64,000 nucleotides of DNA from Gymnopilus junonius (taxonomy: Eukaryota; Basidiomycota; Agaricomycetes; Agaricales; Galerinaceae): NCBI GenBank assembly GCA_015501075.1, contig JADNYJ010000093.1:1-64000 (forward strand), read 5' to 3'. The translations under genes and the position numbers were made by a program. The notes under the pieces are model-generated. The model was not told the origin of the DNA, searched no databases, and was given only the letters and a program-made list of their open reading frames with translations. This document shows positions 20,240 to 31,883 of this stretch, piece by piece (within the stretch, counting starts at the first letter, position 1; each line of letters opens with the position of its first letter).

Positions 20240-22940
20240 ATGTTTTCTCTTCAATTTACTCTCTGCTTCGGTATAGCTACACTACCTCTACTCACTTTCG
20301 CCCAAACGTCACAGGACTGGGCAAAATTGAATGCCACTGTCGGCGGCCGACTGTTCCCTGGGATTCCTTTCGCAAAACCATGCTTCTCATCGTTCAATGG
20401 GAAACACGTCAATCCTGATCCAGCCCAATGCGCCGTTGTACAGGAAAACTTTTTCGATAGTCATCGTATGTATGCAGGCCCCGAACTCGATCCTACTACT
20501 GACAACTATTTTCTTTCTAGTAAACCGCAGTCAATTCTTTGGAGCGTATGCTGCGGTATGCACGATAGTTGAATGTTTGTGAGACCCGACTCCTGATTAG
20601 TATTCTGTCACTCGACAGACCAATTACGAGACGTGTATGGCGACAGGCGACCAATGTGAACTAGACTGGATGAATCCTACGAACCCTCTGGCTTTTCGAC
20701 CCCCACAGGACTGCAAGCAGGGCAGCGTTCCCAACTTTTATGTCAGCACATTTCCGCCTCGCGTCTTGTTCTTAATCTGACTAAATTTTCTAGATTGATG
20801 TGAGAAGCGCAAATGACATCGTCGCAGCTCTGAAATTTTCAAAGTCGACCGGAGTCAGACTTGTAGTTAAGAAACTGGGGTTGGTTTTCTGTCGTTTCTA
20901 TTTAGACCTGTTGATTATCAAGAATTCTAGCACGATTTTAAAGGACGCAGCTCTGCTCCGGGGCCCTCGCGCTATGGGTAATTTCAATTCATTGCGTTTT
21001 GGACAGTCAACTGACAGAGCTTGGGAATGTAGACGCATAACATGAAATCCGTGAGTCATTTCAAGTAGATAGCTCCCTCATATCATTCATTTCCACGATT
21101 CCGAACACTAGTTATCTCACAATCCTAGATTTGTGCCCGCTGGGTGCTCATTGAAGATGGTACCTCAATCTGCTGTGACCTATGCGGTAAGTACGGACAA
21201 TGTGGAGACCATTGAGAAACATACTAATCTATTCGATTTAAACCATACAGGCGGGTTCACAATTCCAGGAAGTATATCAGTTTGCCTATGATCACAACTT
21301 GACCCTTGTCGGCGGTTCTGATCAATCTGTTGGAGCGGCTGGAGGTTGGCATCAGGTTGGTTTACTGGTTGGCGAGTCTGACTTCGAATCACCGCTAACA
21401 TTCATTTGTAAAGGGAGGCGGCCATTCCCCACTTTCTCCTACCCTTGGAATGGGTGCTGACCGCGCTGTGGGAATTAAATTATATTTGCTTATTTCCTTG
21501 GATTACTAACCTTTGAATATTAGCTTCAATACAAAATCGTGACCCCAGACGGTGTTTTACGTACCGCCAATGCTTGTCAGAACTCGGATCTTTTCTGGGC
21601 GCTTCGTGGAGGAGGAGGGGGTACCTTTGGTGTTGTGCTCGAGTTGACTGCGAAAGCGACGCCTGCTCATAGTTATCAAGTGTGAGTTTCATTATATCTC
21701 AGTCACTTGTCAAAATCAAGCTAATTCTTTACGAATATCAGTGCTAATATCAACTGGCCAGTCACGAACGCTAATTTGAGACAGGTCATGTCTGTCTACA
21801 TCGACAATGCTACCATGTTGGCGAAGCAGGGATGGGGGGGTTACCTCACCGTACGCACATCTCCACTCTATTATCCCGCAAAATCTGATAAATATTCCAG
21901 CCTACCGAGGGGAACATCATCTTGATTAACTCCAAACTCAGCACTAAACAAGCTCAAGAATCAATGCATGCTCTTATTAGCTTGACACAGAAATTGGGAG
22001 GCGTATCAAATGTCACACAAGTCCCCACATTTTTGGACTGGTTCAATGAATGGGTTGGCGGAGTGGCTGGCGATCAGGATGTAAGAATCTTCCACTCCTT
22101 CCGTCCAGGAAACGGTGATAACGAGGAGACGCTCTTTTTAGAGTATCGGCCTTCCCATTGCCATGGGCTCTCGTTTGATTCCGCAAGCCAACCACGCACT
22201 GCAAAAAGCCGAGCACAGCTCTTGGAAGCCATGCTCAACGCCTTTAATAGTTCTTCTTTTCCCAATTATGTATGACGACCCCTTTCGCTGCGAATCAACC
22301 GGATGATGAAACCAGTGTCAACCCAATGTGGAGGACATCGCTTTATCATGTACGCCCTTTGATATGGCTGGATTGACATACCGTCGTCTAAACGATATTT
22401 TAGGTCATACTGACAAATACTTGGCTATACAACGCCACACTGGCAGAAAGGAAAGCAGCGCATGCAGCGACTGCTAAAGCCACTGACTTTTACGCGAGAT
22501 AACGCCAAACGCTGGAGCATATCTTGTGAGTGTTCCGCCAATTTTTTGACAAATCGATAGCTCGAATAATGATACAATGTATTATCAGAACGAGGCTGCC
22601 GTTCATGAGCCAAATTACCAATGTACGGCAATGTCTGCCTTGCAGTATTTCATTCACGTCTAACGTTTTTCTTTGTAGCTTCATTCTGGAACTCCAAGTA
22701 CCAGCGCTTACTTCAAATAAAGAATAAATAGTGAGTTATTGAGATTGACTGTCTTACCTACGCATCCGCATCGGATGTAGAACTGACGACTATGACTATG
22801 ATAGTGATCCTGAGCGCGTCTTTGATTGTTGGCAATGTGGTAAGGGCAATCATGTCTTTTTAGTAAATTCCTCTTAACACATGTTCGACGTATAGTGGAT
22901 GGAAGGCCAAAATTCTCCGCAATACAAGTGCTACATATAA
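20240..22940 (+). pseudogene. FAD-linked (berberine-bridge-type, AA7) oxidoreductase, frameshifted
   Basis: ATG 20240 starts a signal peptide (MFSLQFTLCFGIATLPLLTF). Across many short introns the family order is kept: TNYETCMATGDQCELDWMNP, IDVRSANDIVAALKFSKSTG, HDFKGRSSAPG, FVPAGC, the FAD-domain core LTLVGGSDQSVGAAGGWHQ then [54 protein letters not shown], and the C-terminal DPERVFDCWQC and GQNSPQYKCYI. At least four one-base shifts break it: VVKNTG (~20872), APGALALW (~20965), before the LLEAMLNAF block (~22195) and SFPNYV/MTTPF (~22271). These enzymes oxidise sugars or secondary metabolites and are secreted. It may be a true pseudogene or an intact gene with sequence errors. Confidence 0.8.
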
Positions 22941-23868
22941 CCAACGAGCTGGGTGGTAATTGAATCTAGGCCCTTTGGTACCCTCTCCCTTCTCTAATTA
23001 TTCTTATTGTGTTTGTCTTCGGACTATTTATTACCAGATTATTAGTAGCATACATATATATCTTTTTAATGAGGCAGTTCTTTGAGAACTGCATTTATAT
23101 ATGGACGGAGCCTTCCACTTGCAACTGATGATCTCCTAAGAGATATCTATTCAGGACCCTTTTGGAACTGAGGATAGGATAGGAAAAAGTTATCAAACAG
23201 ACGAGGCATCAGCTTCTTCACGAGAATAACGGGGATGATACTGGACACAATTCTAAGCTCTAGATACAAGGTGCTTGCTGTGTTTAACGTCCAATTCATT
23301 TTGTGTTAGTCAGTACACAAACATTTATGCTATACAGTACCTCCTGGTGGACTGCCGAAAGATGTTACTCATTTTTAGAATCCAGGTAAGGGTCACGGAG
23401 GTTAAGCATGAACCTTGAAATCATCACTGAAGATAATCTGGAACATTTTAATTTATAAATGTCAGATGGCTGGCAAACGGAATACCTACATGTTGGTAAG
23501 TGTAGCTCTCGTCCCACGAAGATGATCCTATAGCACTCGATCAGCAATCAAACCCACAATAATGCAGCTTCCTATGCCCGGGACTGACAAGGAAAAGCTA
23601 CATGATGTTGCTGATCAATAATTTGAGTTTTCGAGTAGGAATGACATACGTATAGCGACAACAAAATAACAGATACTCATGATAGGACCGCGATACTGCA
23701 GAGATCGATGCGCAGTCGCCCCCTCCACCTCCCCCCCAACAAGCATCATACATAATTTCCAAGCAAAGAGCAAATGAGAGAGATGATAATGGATGATGAT
23801 GATGATAACAGCGAATGAGATGACGGACGGTCTTAATGATAGGGACTAATGTGTTCACAAACAGAATA
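22941..23868. other. Intergenic, nothing recognised
   Basis: AT-rich sequence without convincing ORFs. A short inverted pair (GAGGCAGTTCTTTGAGAACTGC near 23070, shown here only as a ~10 bp hairpin CAGTTCT/AGAACTG) could be a terminator-like hairpin, but fungal polymerase II does not need one. Confidence 0.4.
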
Positions 23869-25367
23869 CTATCACGTGAAACGCAATGCAAAAGTTACCA
23901 GAAGTGCAAAAACGGGTCTAGGACTACGTAAAGTTCATATTTTCTGATAGAAATTTGTGCATTGGATAGCTATTAACCTAAACTTTACAACGGTGGTTTT
24001 TTTGTGATGAAAACACCAGCCAATTCTGAGGTAACTCCCAATCAGTGCAAATTTATCAATTCTGACAAAGTGTAAGTGTTGCAAAACACGGGTTCAATGC
24101 TAGCTCTGGCCAAAAAAAAGGCTGGAGCTCATTTCTTTTATCTTAAATAGAACAAATCCTTGTTTTTGGGTGAAAGGCACGTAAATTGAGGTCATAAAAT
24201 GCAAAACTTCTTCTGAGTGTGACGAATGGTCAATCTGAGATCAAACTCAAATCAAACTCCGCCAGAATCAACAAACGCGTGTCACGTCGCGTTTTGTTTA
24301 ATTTCTGAACAGCTTGGCTTGCCACGCTCTCTCCTCCTCCGGGCGCTGGCCCACTCGCCATGGAGCAGCCCGAGCTCAGTGAGGCCGACGACGACAAGGT
24401 CGAACAGCTCATTGATGAGGGCTGCAGGCGTCTTCGAGCGTTGACGGACCTTCTAGAACGCATAACGACTTTTTTCAGCAACAATCCTGACAAGAAAATG
24501 GATCGCCTCTATGAAGGCATATTCCGTCGACGCCATCGGTTAGATGACGGCGTCGTACCGACAGCTTCGACATTCGCTTTGCGCGAACTTCCAACCGTGT
24601 CAAACACTGTGCTTGACAGTGACACACAGGCCCAGGTGGCTCGTGATCCAACTCTTTCTCATATGTCGTCACATGCCAGCACCTCTGCAGTAACACCACT
24701 TCACGCACCTGCTTTCCATCCTGTATATAATCAACAATCTTCTGTATATTCTCTCGCTCCTGGCTTTAATCCCCAGCTGTATGCACCATATAATTTTTAT
24801 TACCCTAATCACTGATTTAAATCTTATTTGTCACATATTTACTGATACATAGAAGGAATGTACAGACCTAGATAGTCCAAATGTACTAATGTGTTGCGAG
24901 ACGAAGAGGTAGTGGAAGTTGGCTTGGACCTGATGTCGCTGCTGAGCACAAGAAAGGAATGCCGAGCGGGATTCGAAAAAACTTGTGACCAGCTGTGACT
25001 CTTTTTTTGCACTTCTCGTTTTTTGGTTCCAGACAATGCTCCTCTGCATCCCCAAGGGAGAAAATTGGAGGAATGGTTGTTTTATACTACTCAAAGCGAT
25101 GTACAAATTTTCAAAGTGCAATCTTCAAAATTGCCTGACTTATAAACTGATTAGTGTTCTAAATTCTAGTGTAAGCAACGTGCATGCTACTCGGAAGTAA
25201 ATTGGCAAGGTTTAAACGAATCCTTTTTCAATAAAATTTATATCACTGTAAAGCTTAGATTAAGGGGCATTTAGATCACAAATTTTTGTAGAGATTGGTG
25301 CAATTCTCGTGGTCCTAGACCCGTTTTTGCACTTCTGGTAACTTTTGCATTGCGTTTCACGTGATAG
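23869..25367. mobile_element. 1.5 kb TIR element with 56-bp perfect ends
   Basis: The left end starts ctatcacgtgaaacgcaatg and continues to ~23924 (...cgggtctaggac). The right end is its exact reverse complement over 56 bp, then diverges. TA flanks both ends (23867-23868 and 25368-25369), with near-match extending one base further. The 1499 bp interior encodes one 151-residue ORF and no recognisable transposase, so it is either non-autonomous or mobilised by an unfamiliar protein. The ends contain CACGTG and are A/T-poor relative to the interior. Confidence 0.85.
24360..24815 (+). CDS. Orphan ORF inside the TIR element
   Basis: 151 residues from ATG 24360 to the stop at 24813-24815. The N-terminal ~65 residues are charged and helical (MEQPELSEADDDKVEQLIDE, RLRALTDLLERITTFFSNN). 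The C-terminal half is Ser/Thr/Pro/Tyr-rich and ends LYAPYNFYYPNH. I see no zinc finger, DDE triad or known DNA-binding fold. Position alone suggests an element-encoded protein or captured fragment. The opposite strand has a shorter shadow ORF. Function is unknown. Confidence 0.5.
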   Translation: MEQPELSEADDDKVEQLIDEGCRRLRALTDLLERITTFFSNNPDKKMDRLYEGIFRRRHRLDDGVVPTASTFALRELPTVSNTVLDSDTQAQVARDPTLSHMSSHASTSAVTPLHAPAFHPVYNQQSSVYSLAPGFNPQLYAPYNFYYPNH

Positions 25368-25639
25368 TATAGTGTGTAAAAACAAAAACAAAACAAAAAC
25401 AATACACTAGAGTGTGCAGAGGACGTCTTTATTTATTATTATATTAGTTGAGCGTGCAAAGTAAGTAATATCATCGTGAAATTGGACATACATGCAACTG
25501 ACCATCTATCATGGACATTCGATAACTTTCATTTCCTCTCTGTAATTAATTACTACAAAAAGAGCCCTCTACCCACCCACCCCACTCCCAAAAAACGCCC
25601 CCCCAACCCCCCAATCCTAATCCTAATCTAAATCCTAAT
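25368..25639. other. Gap between TIR element and RPN7
   Basis: It contains an (AAAAC)n-like A-rich run just outside the element and the 3' flank of RPN7, including a (TCCTAA)-type run TCCTAATCCTAATC near 25614. No gene. Confidence 0.5.
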
Positions 25640-27541
25640 CTAATACAAAACCTTACTCAACCTCTGCACCTCATTCAACAACACATCTCCCTGCCTCACC
25701 ACTGTCTCGTACTGCGCGGCTTTGAGGGACGGTCGGGTCGTCTCTACTATCCCGTGCACTTTGTCGATGGAGGCGTGGAGCCGGCCGGTGGCTATGAAGC
25801 GGGAGAGTTCACTAGAGGGGAGGGGGGGGGGGTTAGATTGGGGGGTTTTTTTTTTAGGAGGGGGATGGGAAGGAAAGGGGAAAGGAAGGAGAGAAGACAG
25901 AAGAAAACACAAAACACACCTATCCACGAACGCCTCGCTCACTCCGAACGCTACACTGAGGCTCTCCAGCGTGAGGCTTCGATAACTTTCGAGCAGCTGG
26001 GCGTATGCCAGGATACGCATTTCGCGGACGTAGTACCGCGCGTGGGGGGATAGGATGCGCGAGGGGAGGAGGTATGTTTTTTCTAGGGTAGCTGGAGGGG
26101 GGACACGGGGGGTTAGTGTGGGGGTGGGAGGAGGGGAGGGAGAGGGAGAGGAGAGGAGAGGAGAGGAGAAGGGAAAGAAAAAGAAATGAAGAGGAGGAGG
26201 AGGGAAGAGCGTGATTGGAGGAATGAGTGTAGTGTAGTGTATGCGCTATTTATTCTTATTTTTATTTTTATTTGGGCAATGCCATGCGCGTTGTAGGAAA
26301 TACAGTAGATTGAAAGTGAAAGGGGAGGAATAAAAGAGAGAAAAAAAGAACCTCGAAAAAAAAAACGCACCGAGCGCGACGAAAAATTTATCATAATGGC
26401 ATTCATACAAATTCTTCAGCAGGTCGCCCAGCACGGGGATTTCGGGGAGGATTTGGTTTACTTCCGGGGCTGCTATGAGCTTTACGTACGATTTGATTTG
26501 ATTTGCATTAGAATTAGAATTAAAATTAAAACGGAGTCAGTGATGATAAAATAAAAATACACACCTTCTTCTTAACTTCCACCCTTTTCAACACCAACAC
26601 CCCCGCTACCACCGTCATCGCCACGAAATCCCGATAACTCACCAACTCGGTCGCGGTAAATGTGGAAAGGGCGTCGAGGAGGAGGTCGGCAGAGCGTTTG
26701 AATTGGCGGATGGAGAGGAGGTGCAGGCCTTGGTAGACTTTGAGGCGGTTTCGGCGGTCCCAGTCGCCTCCTTCGTCTATTAACCTGATAAATGGGAGGA
26801 GAGGGGGTGTTAGCGGGTGTATTTGGAATTTTTTGAGAGCAAGAGGGGAAGAGGAGGCAGAGACGTAGACGTACTTTTCGGCTTTCGCCATGTTGGCGGT
26901 GACGATTTCGGTGTCACCGAAGAAGAACCCGATGCGGACGATGGTGAGTACGATGTCGATGCGCGAGCCTAGGCCGGGTGTTTTTTCGAGTGCGAGGGAT
27001 TGGGCTTGGAGGGATTTGTCCTGCGCGTGTCAAAGGTCGAATGTAAATCAGCATTGAGGGTGTGAACCAGAATCACACTAAGCAGAAAGAGATGAAGATG
27101 ATGAAGGACAACACACCTTATCCCCAATCCTTGTCAGATAATTCGCCCGTGCTTTGAGCGCATCGGAGATTTCAGATTCGCCTTCGGTCTTCTCGGCTTC
27201 TGCGAGGCGTTCGTCGAGTTTAGCTAGCTCTTCCTTGTTCGCTTTTTCCATCTCGGTGAGGAGGGCGGGGTCGAGGGGGAGGAGGGGGGAGGAGGTAGAG
27301 GTTATGGTGCGGTAGTATGGGGCCATTTCTGTGGGGTGGCAGTGGAATGTAAGTATTTGGATGTTGGAGATGATGACGATGAAGGAAGGGAAGGGAACTT
27401 ACGATCGGCTTTGATCCCCTCTAACAAATCCTTCCGCGCCTGGTCGCGCAGAGAGATAAGCGCAGGGTTGGGATTGGAGAGGATGAACAGGTTCTGCGGG
27501 ATGGTCAGGTTCGGAATAGGGAGCACTACTTCGTCGGCCAT
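25640..27541 (-). CDS. RPN7: 26S proteasome lid subunit Rpn7 (PSMD6-like)
   Basis: Seven exons: 27403-27541, 27117-27328, 26875-27020, 26565-26784, 26371-26479, 25920-26091, 25640-25811; all junctions GT-AG and in phase, giving 389 aa, the usual Rpn7 length. The N-terminus is [20 protein letters not shown]; a helical segment ([20 protein letters not shown]) is followed by TPR-like helices ([20 protein letters not shown]) and a C-terminal PCI domain ([28 protein letters not shown]) ending [18 protein letters not shown]...VLY. Rpn7 is a structural PCI subunit of the 19S lid, contacting Rpn3 and Rpn6. It shares a 205 bp promoter region with RPN6 on the opposite strand. Introns are pyrimidine-rich on the sense strand and one is 279 bp. 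No indels were found, unlike the neighbour. Confidence 0.95.
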
Positions 27542-27746
27542 CTTCGTTTGATTGCGTGAATCCGAGTGTTGAGCTGTTGGAACCGTATCAGGCTCTGACT
27601 CTGAGGAGGAAAAGCAAAGGAGGAGGCGAATGAGATCAATGCACAGTGCAGACACGGACTGGACGCGTCAGCTCTGACTTTCCCACGACCTCGACGCGTG
27701 TCCCTGTCCCTCCACTACACATCCCTCACTTGCTCACTCAATCACC
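27542..27746. promoter_or_regulatory. Shared promoter region of RPN7 and RPN6
   Basis: Only 205 bp separate the two start codons, which face away from each other, so both genes must use this interval for initiation. It contains two ACGCGT hexamers (27663 and 27694 areas), known from other fungi as MluI cell-cycle-box cores. The yeast proteasome element GGTGGCAAA is absent. Any role of ACGCGT here is inference. Confidence 0.65.
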
Positions 27747-30707
27747 ATGGCGTCCACATCCACACTCTCCATCCCCGACCTCCTCGCCAAAGCCGACTCC
27801 CTCCTCAAAACCGACCCAGCCCAAGCCGAGGTATTGTACAAACAAGTCCTCAGCGCCTCCTCCGCGCAGAAGACCCAGGGGCACGACGAGCAGGATCATG
27901 CGGCGGCGCTGAGACACCAGGAAGCGGCGATCGTGAAGCTCGGCGAGCTGTATCGGGACCAGAAGTATGTTTTGGAGCTTTGTGGATTTTGGGTTGGATG
28001 CTGATGATCTTTTTACTTTTTACTGTGACAAGGAATGCGTTGGGTCTGCGGAGGTTATCACTCAATCGCGGGCTTTCATGAGTTCAACTGCGAAGGCTAA
28101 AACTGCGAAGCTTAGTACGTTGCCTCTTCCTCACTGTATACCCGGTATCCATTCCGACCTAACCCAAATGCAGTCCAAACCCTGCTAGACTACTTCAACG
28201 CCATCCCAGGGAGCCAGTCGGTGCAAATCAAGACCCTCACGGATAACATCGCATGGGCAAAGGCGGAGAAAGGATATTCCTCAAGCATTCGCTCGAGACG
28301 CGTTTGGTGTTACTGTGCGTCCTTTCTCTTCCTCCTTGCCCTCCTCTATCTTCTACCCACACTCACTCACACCCGCCACCACAGCCAACTCGAATCAAAA
28401 CAATACGCCTCCGCCTAACTCTCATCGACACCCTCCTCACCGAACTCAAGCGGCTGGACGACAAGATGATACTCACCGAAGTCACCTCCTCGAAAGCCGC
28501 GTATATCGCGGGATCGGGAACCTCTCAAAAGCCAAGGTGGTCTCTTGTTTCTCCTCCCCCCCCCCTTCTCCCCCCAAAAAACCGCTAACCCCCCCATCCC
28601 TCCAGGCAGCCCTAACCTCCTCCCGCACCGCCGCCAACTCGATCTACTGCCCTCCCCACCTGCAAGCCTCTCTGGACCTCCAATCCGGGATCCTCCACGC
28701 GGAGGATAAAGACTACACCACCGCCTACTCCTACTTCTTCGAGGCGTTCGAGAATATGAGCGCGCAGGGGGACGAGAAGGCGTTGGGGGCGTTGAAGTAT
28801 ATGCTTTTGTGTAAAGTGATGTTGAATTTGGTGGGTGTCTTGTTTCTTTTATTTATTTTTATTGATATTTTGTCCCTCTGCTTTGTTCTTTGCCCGTCTC
28901 CTTTTTCTTTTTCTTTCCCTTTCCCTATCCCTTCCACTTTCGCTGTAATAATAATAACACCTCCACTAACCTATCAATCCAAAACCTAAAGCCAGAAGAC
29001 GTCACATCCCTCTTAACCATCAAACTCGCCCTCAAATACGCCAACGTGCGGGACGTGGAGAGCATGCGCGCCATCGCGCGTGCGCACCAGGAGAGAAACC
29101 TCGCGGACTTCGAAAAGGCGTTGAGGGATTATAAAGACGGTTCGTTCTTCTCTTCTCTTGCTCTTTGTTCTTTGCTCTTTGCTCTTTACTCTTGTCCTCC
29201 TGCCCCCCCCCCGTCTCCTAATACCAACCTAAACTACCCCCCCTTAAAAACAACGCAGAACTCTCATCAGACCCCACCATCCGCTCTCACCTCGCAGCTC
29301 TATACGACACCCTGCTCGAACAGAACCTCTTGAGGATCGTGGAGCCCTATTCGGTGGTGGAGATTGAGTATGTGGCGGAGGCGGTGGGGCAGGAGAGGCA
29401 GGCTGTTGAGATTAAGTGAGTTTTTTCTGGTTTTTCTGGTTTTTCTGGTTTCGGTTTTCGGGGTTTTTCGGTTTTTTTTTTTTAGTTTTTCTGGGTTTTT
29501 TTTTTTGGGTTGGGGGGTTTCAAGATCGTTACATTCTTTTTGGGTCCTTATTCTCACTCTTACTCTTTGAACCCCTCGCTATCGAGTTTTTGGTTTGGCG
29601 CCCCCCTCAATAGCTTTCGCAGATGATCCTGGATAAGATCTTTTATGGCGTGCTTGATCAGGGAAGAGGGTGTTTGATCGTGTATGATCAGCCCGAGGCG
29701 GATGTGAGTTTTTTTTTTTTTGGTTTTTGCTATTTTTTCTGGGTTTCTTGTTACGAACACTCCACCCTTCTCTTATCCCCCCTTTGGGATAAACGCTATT
29801 TTCCCCCTTACTTGATTTTCATTCCTTTATTTCTTGTTCTATTTCCCTCTTTCGCTTTTTTTTTTATTTTTATTTTTTTCTTCCGCGCAAAGCGATATCA
29901 CTTTTATTCTATTCGAAGAATCTGGCAGGGATTCAGAGGGAGGAGGCGATGTATGCGTTGATGGTCCTGTCGACTTAGCTTCTCTCTTCTATTTCCATAT
30001 AGTTCCGTTCCTCTTTTGCTTACTTCCATGCGCTGCGGTCGTATCCACATGCGCTTTTTCGGGGGGGGAGGGGGGGATACTTTATACGCGATAAAATACG
30101 TCCAAGGTGTACCCTGGTGTCCACCTTGACTTGGCGGTTCTTCATGCGTCGCGTCTCTATTTTCTTTTTTCTAGAGATTGAATATTTCATTCGCTTTGCT
30201 CTTTATCTTGCGGTTGTTTCATTGCACGCCTTTGGTGTTTCTTTCGTTTTTCATTTTTCATTTTTATCTTATCCTTTGTATTTATCTTTAATTCCCTTCG
30301 TTTCTGGCGGTTACTTCTATACACGTCCTCCTCATTTTCCGTCCTTCCCCATTCCCCTTCCCTTTCCCTTTTTTTCCCTTCTCTCTTATCCCTATCTCTT
30401 TGAGATTCTCTTCATGTACAATAAATACCTCTTCTCCTTTCACCTTCCTCTCCCACCCGGCTCTTTTTCTTTTCTTTGTCAACCCTTTTTTTATCTCCTA
30501 TTTTCCCGTTTTCCCGAGTATACACCACGCCTGACACTTGATATTTATATTTTCTTACTAGCACACTTACGGCGCTGCTATCGAGACGCTGGAGCAAGTC
30601 GGCAAGGTCGTGCAGTCGTTGTATGCAAAGGTAATTCTCATAGATATATGGTATACGTTCGAGCCAAAGCTAATGCTGTTATTTTATAGACTGTTAAAAT
30701 CGCATAG
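27747..30707 (+). CDS. RPN6: 26S proteasome lid subunit Rpn6 (PSMD11-like), with five apparent missing bases
   Basis: Ten exons: 27747-27964, 28033-28114, 28174-28314, 28385-28536, 28606-28830, 28992-29139, 29259-29415, 29614-29703, 30562-30630, 30690-30707. Conserved blocks include [20 protein letters not shown], [60 protein letters not shown], the PCI domain [20 protein letters not shown] and [17 protein letters not shown], and the C-terminus [17 protein letters not shown]. Exons total 1300 nt; five single-base gaps (near 28046, 28269, 28418, 28483 and 29416) restore 1305 nt, i.e. 434 aa. All five are in short homopolymers, which suggests sequence error rather than loss of an essential gene. 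Rpn6 clamps the lid to the 20S core and Rpt6. Intron 8 is 858 bp, very long for this genome. Confidence 0.93.
29704..30561 (+). other. 858-bp pyrimidine-rich intron of RPN6
   Basis: Starts GTGAGT after ...QPEAD and ends ACTAG before [14 protein letters not shown]. Most of it is T/C-rich, with a more mixed island at about 29890-30110 that includes a G-run and a short frame ([18 protein letters not shown]) preceded by CAG. That island could be an alternative terminal exon, but the downstream exons match the Rpn6 family better. Confidence 0.7.
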
Positions 30708-31192
30708 AATTCCCCTTTTTTGTTTTGTTTTGCTTTTTTACGGCAGTTGTACTCTTGATTCCAAATTAATGCGTTGTAGTTTTTTTGGAGTGACGGGTCA
30801 TACGTGCGCTTGTGGTTGCGGTTGAGTATAGCGTTCGAGCGTTTCCGTTGGCTTTATTTTACAATAAGAAGGGGAACACCTTTTGTTGATTTCTTCTGAG
30901 TTTGGCGTTGATTTCTATCAGGGGTGCTCCTCCGACTCATTCGAACTGAAAGAACGCTCGGCCGATCTAAGCGTCGCCGAGTGCCTCTTGTTTGCTATAT
31001 ACTGTATTGCACTATGAAGGACCGACAACAGTTATACTTAGGGTAGGAGAATTACTATACGACGCGCCTTGACTGAGTAAAGGTTCAGAGTACTAGGATA
31101 AAGAAAAGTGCAGTGCATGTGACGTATAGTATAGAGTACAGTCTTTGGATCTGGAGTCTCAATGGTCTGGTCAAAGTTCACTCCCTCAAGCC
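30708..31192. other. Intergenic, nothing recognised
   Basis: T-rich 3' flank of RPN6 followed by mixed sequence without a convincing ORF. It holds the convergent 3' ends of RPN6 and the minus-strand gene at 31193-35260. Confidence 0.5.
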
Positions 31193-31883
31193 TTAGTCCT
31201 TAGCTCCAGCTTCTACCATCGACAAATCATCAAATGGGCTTCGAGCTCTACTCTCCGAAATTTCACCATAATTATCACTGTCATCATCAAGATGGGAATC
31301 GGAATCTCCAGAGAGAGTGGACCAGTCATCTGAATTATATTGATCCTCATCTGTGGATGTGGAGGCGAACACAGAGATTTTCCACTTATCATTATCATTG
31401 TGCTCTGGGGCAGCTGAATTTCCTAGGTTGGGAGCAAAATCAAAAGTTACATTTGCATCAGCTTTCACATTCGGATTCGAGCACAAGTTCACAGCATTGG
31501 CAATATGATCATCAGTGTGGTTAATTCTTTTTCCATTCCCATTGCCATTCCCACTTTTACATCATACACCAGCATTAGCGGTACCATTAAAGGCCACTTC
31601 AGCAGATGTAACTTTGACTTGGAAAGCACCTGATGCAGTCAGCCCTTGAGAGGTGGTAGCCTGGGGCATTTGAACAGATGTCACTGTTCAATTATCATTG
31701 TGTCCTTCTGCAGTTCGATTTTCTGAGTTGGAAGTGAGATCTGCGACCAGGCAGCCTGGGCTCACGGGTCCCTTGGAGTCCAAGTTCAAGTTTGAGAATG
31801 CAGTTGTGGCTGAGTTAATGCTATGGTCGTCAGCATGGTGACTTTCATTCCTGTCCCCATTTTCGGCTTGCACATCAGCATTA

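Noticed and set aside
27542..27746. PACE element (GGTGGCAAA) in the proteasome promoter
   Set aside because: Not found on either strand.
29923..29979. Alternative last exon of RPN6 ([14 protein letters not shown])
   Set aside because: The downstream exons at 30562 and 30690 match the Rpn6 C-terminus; kept only as a possible isoform.
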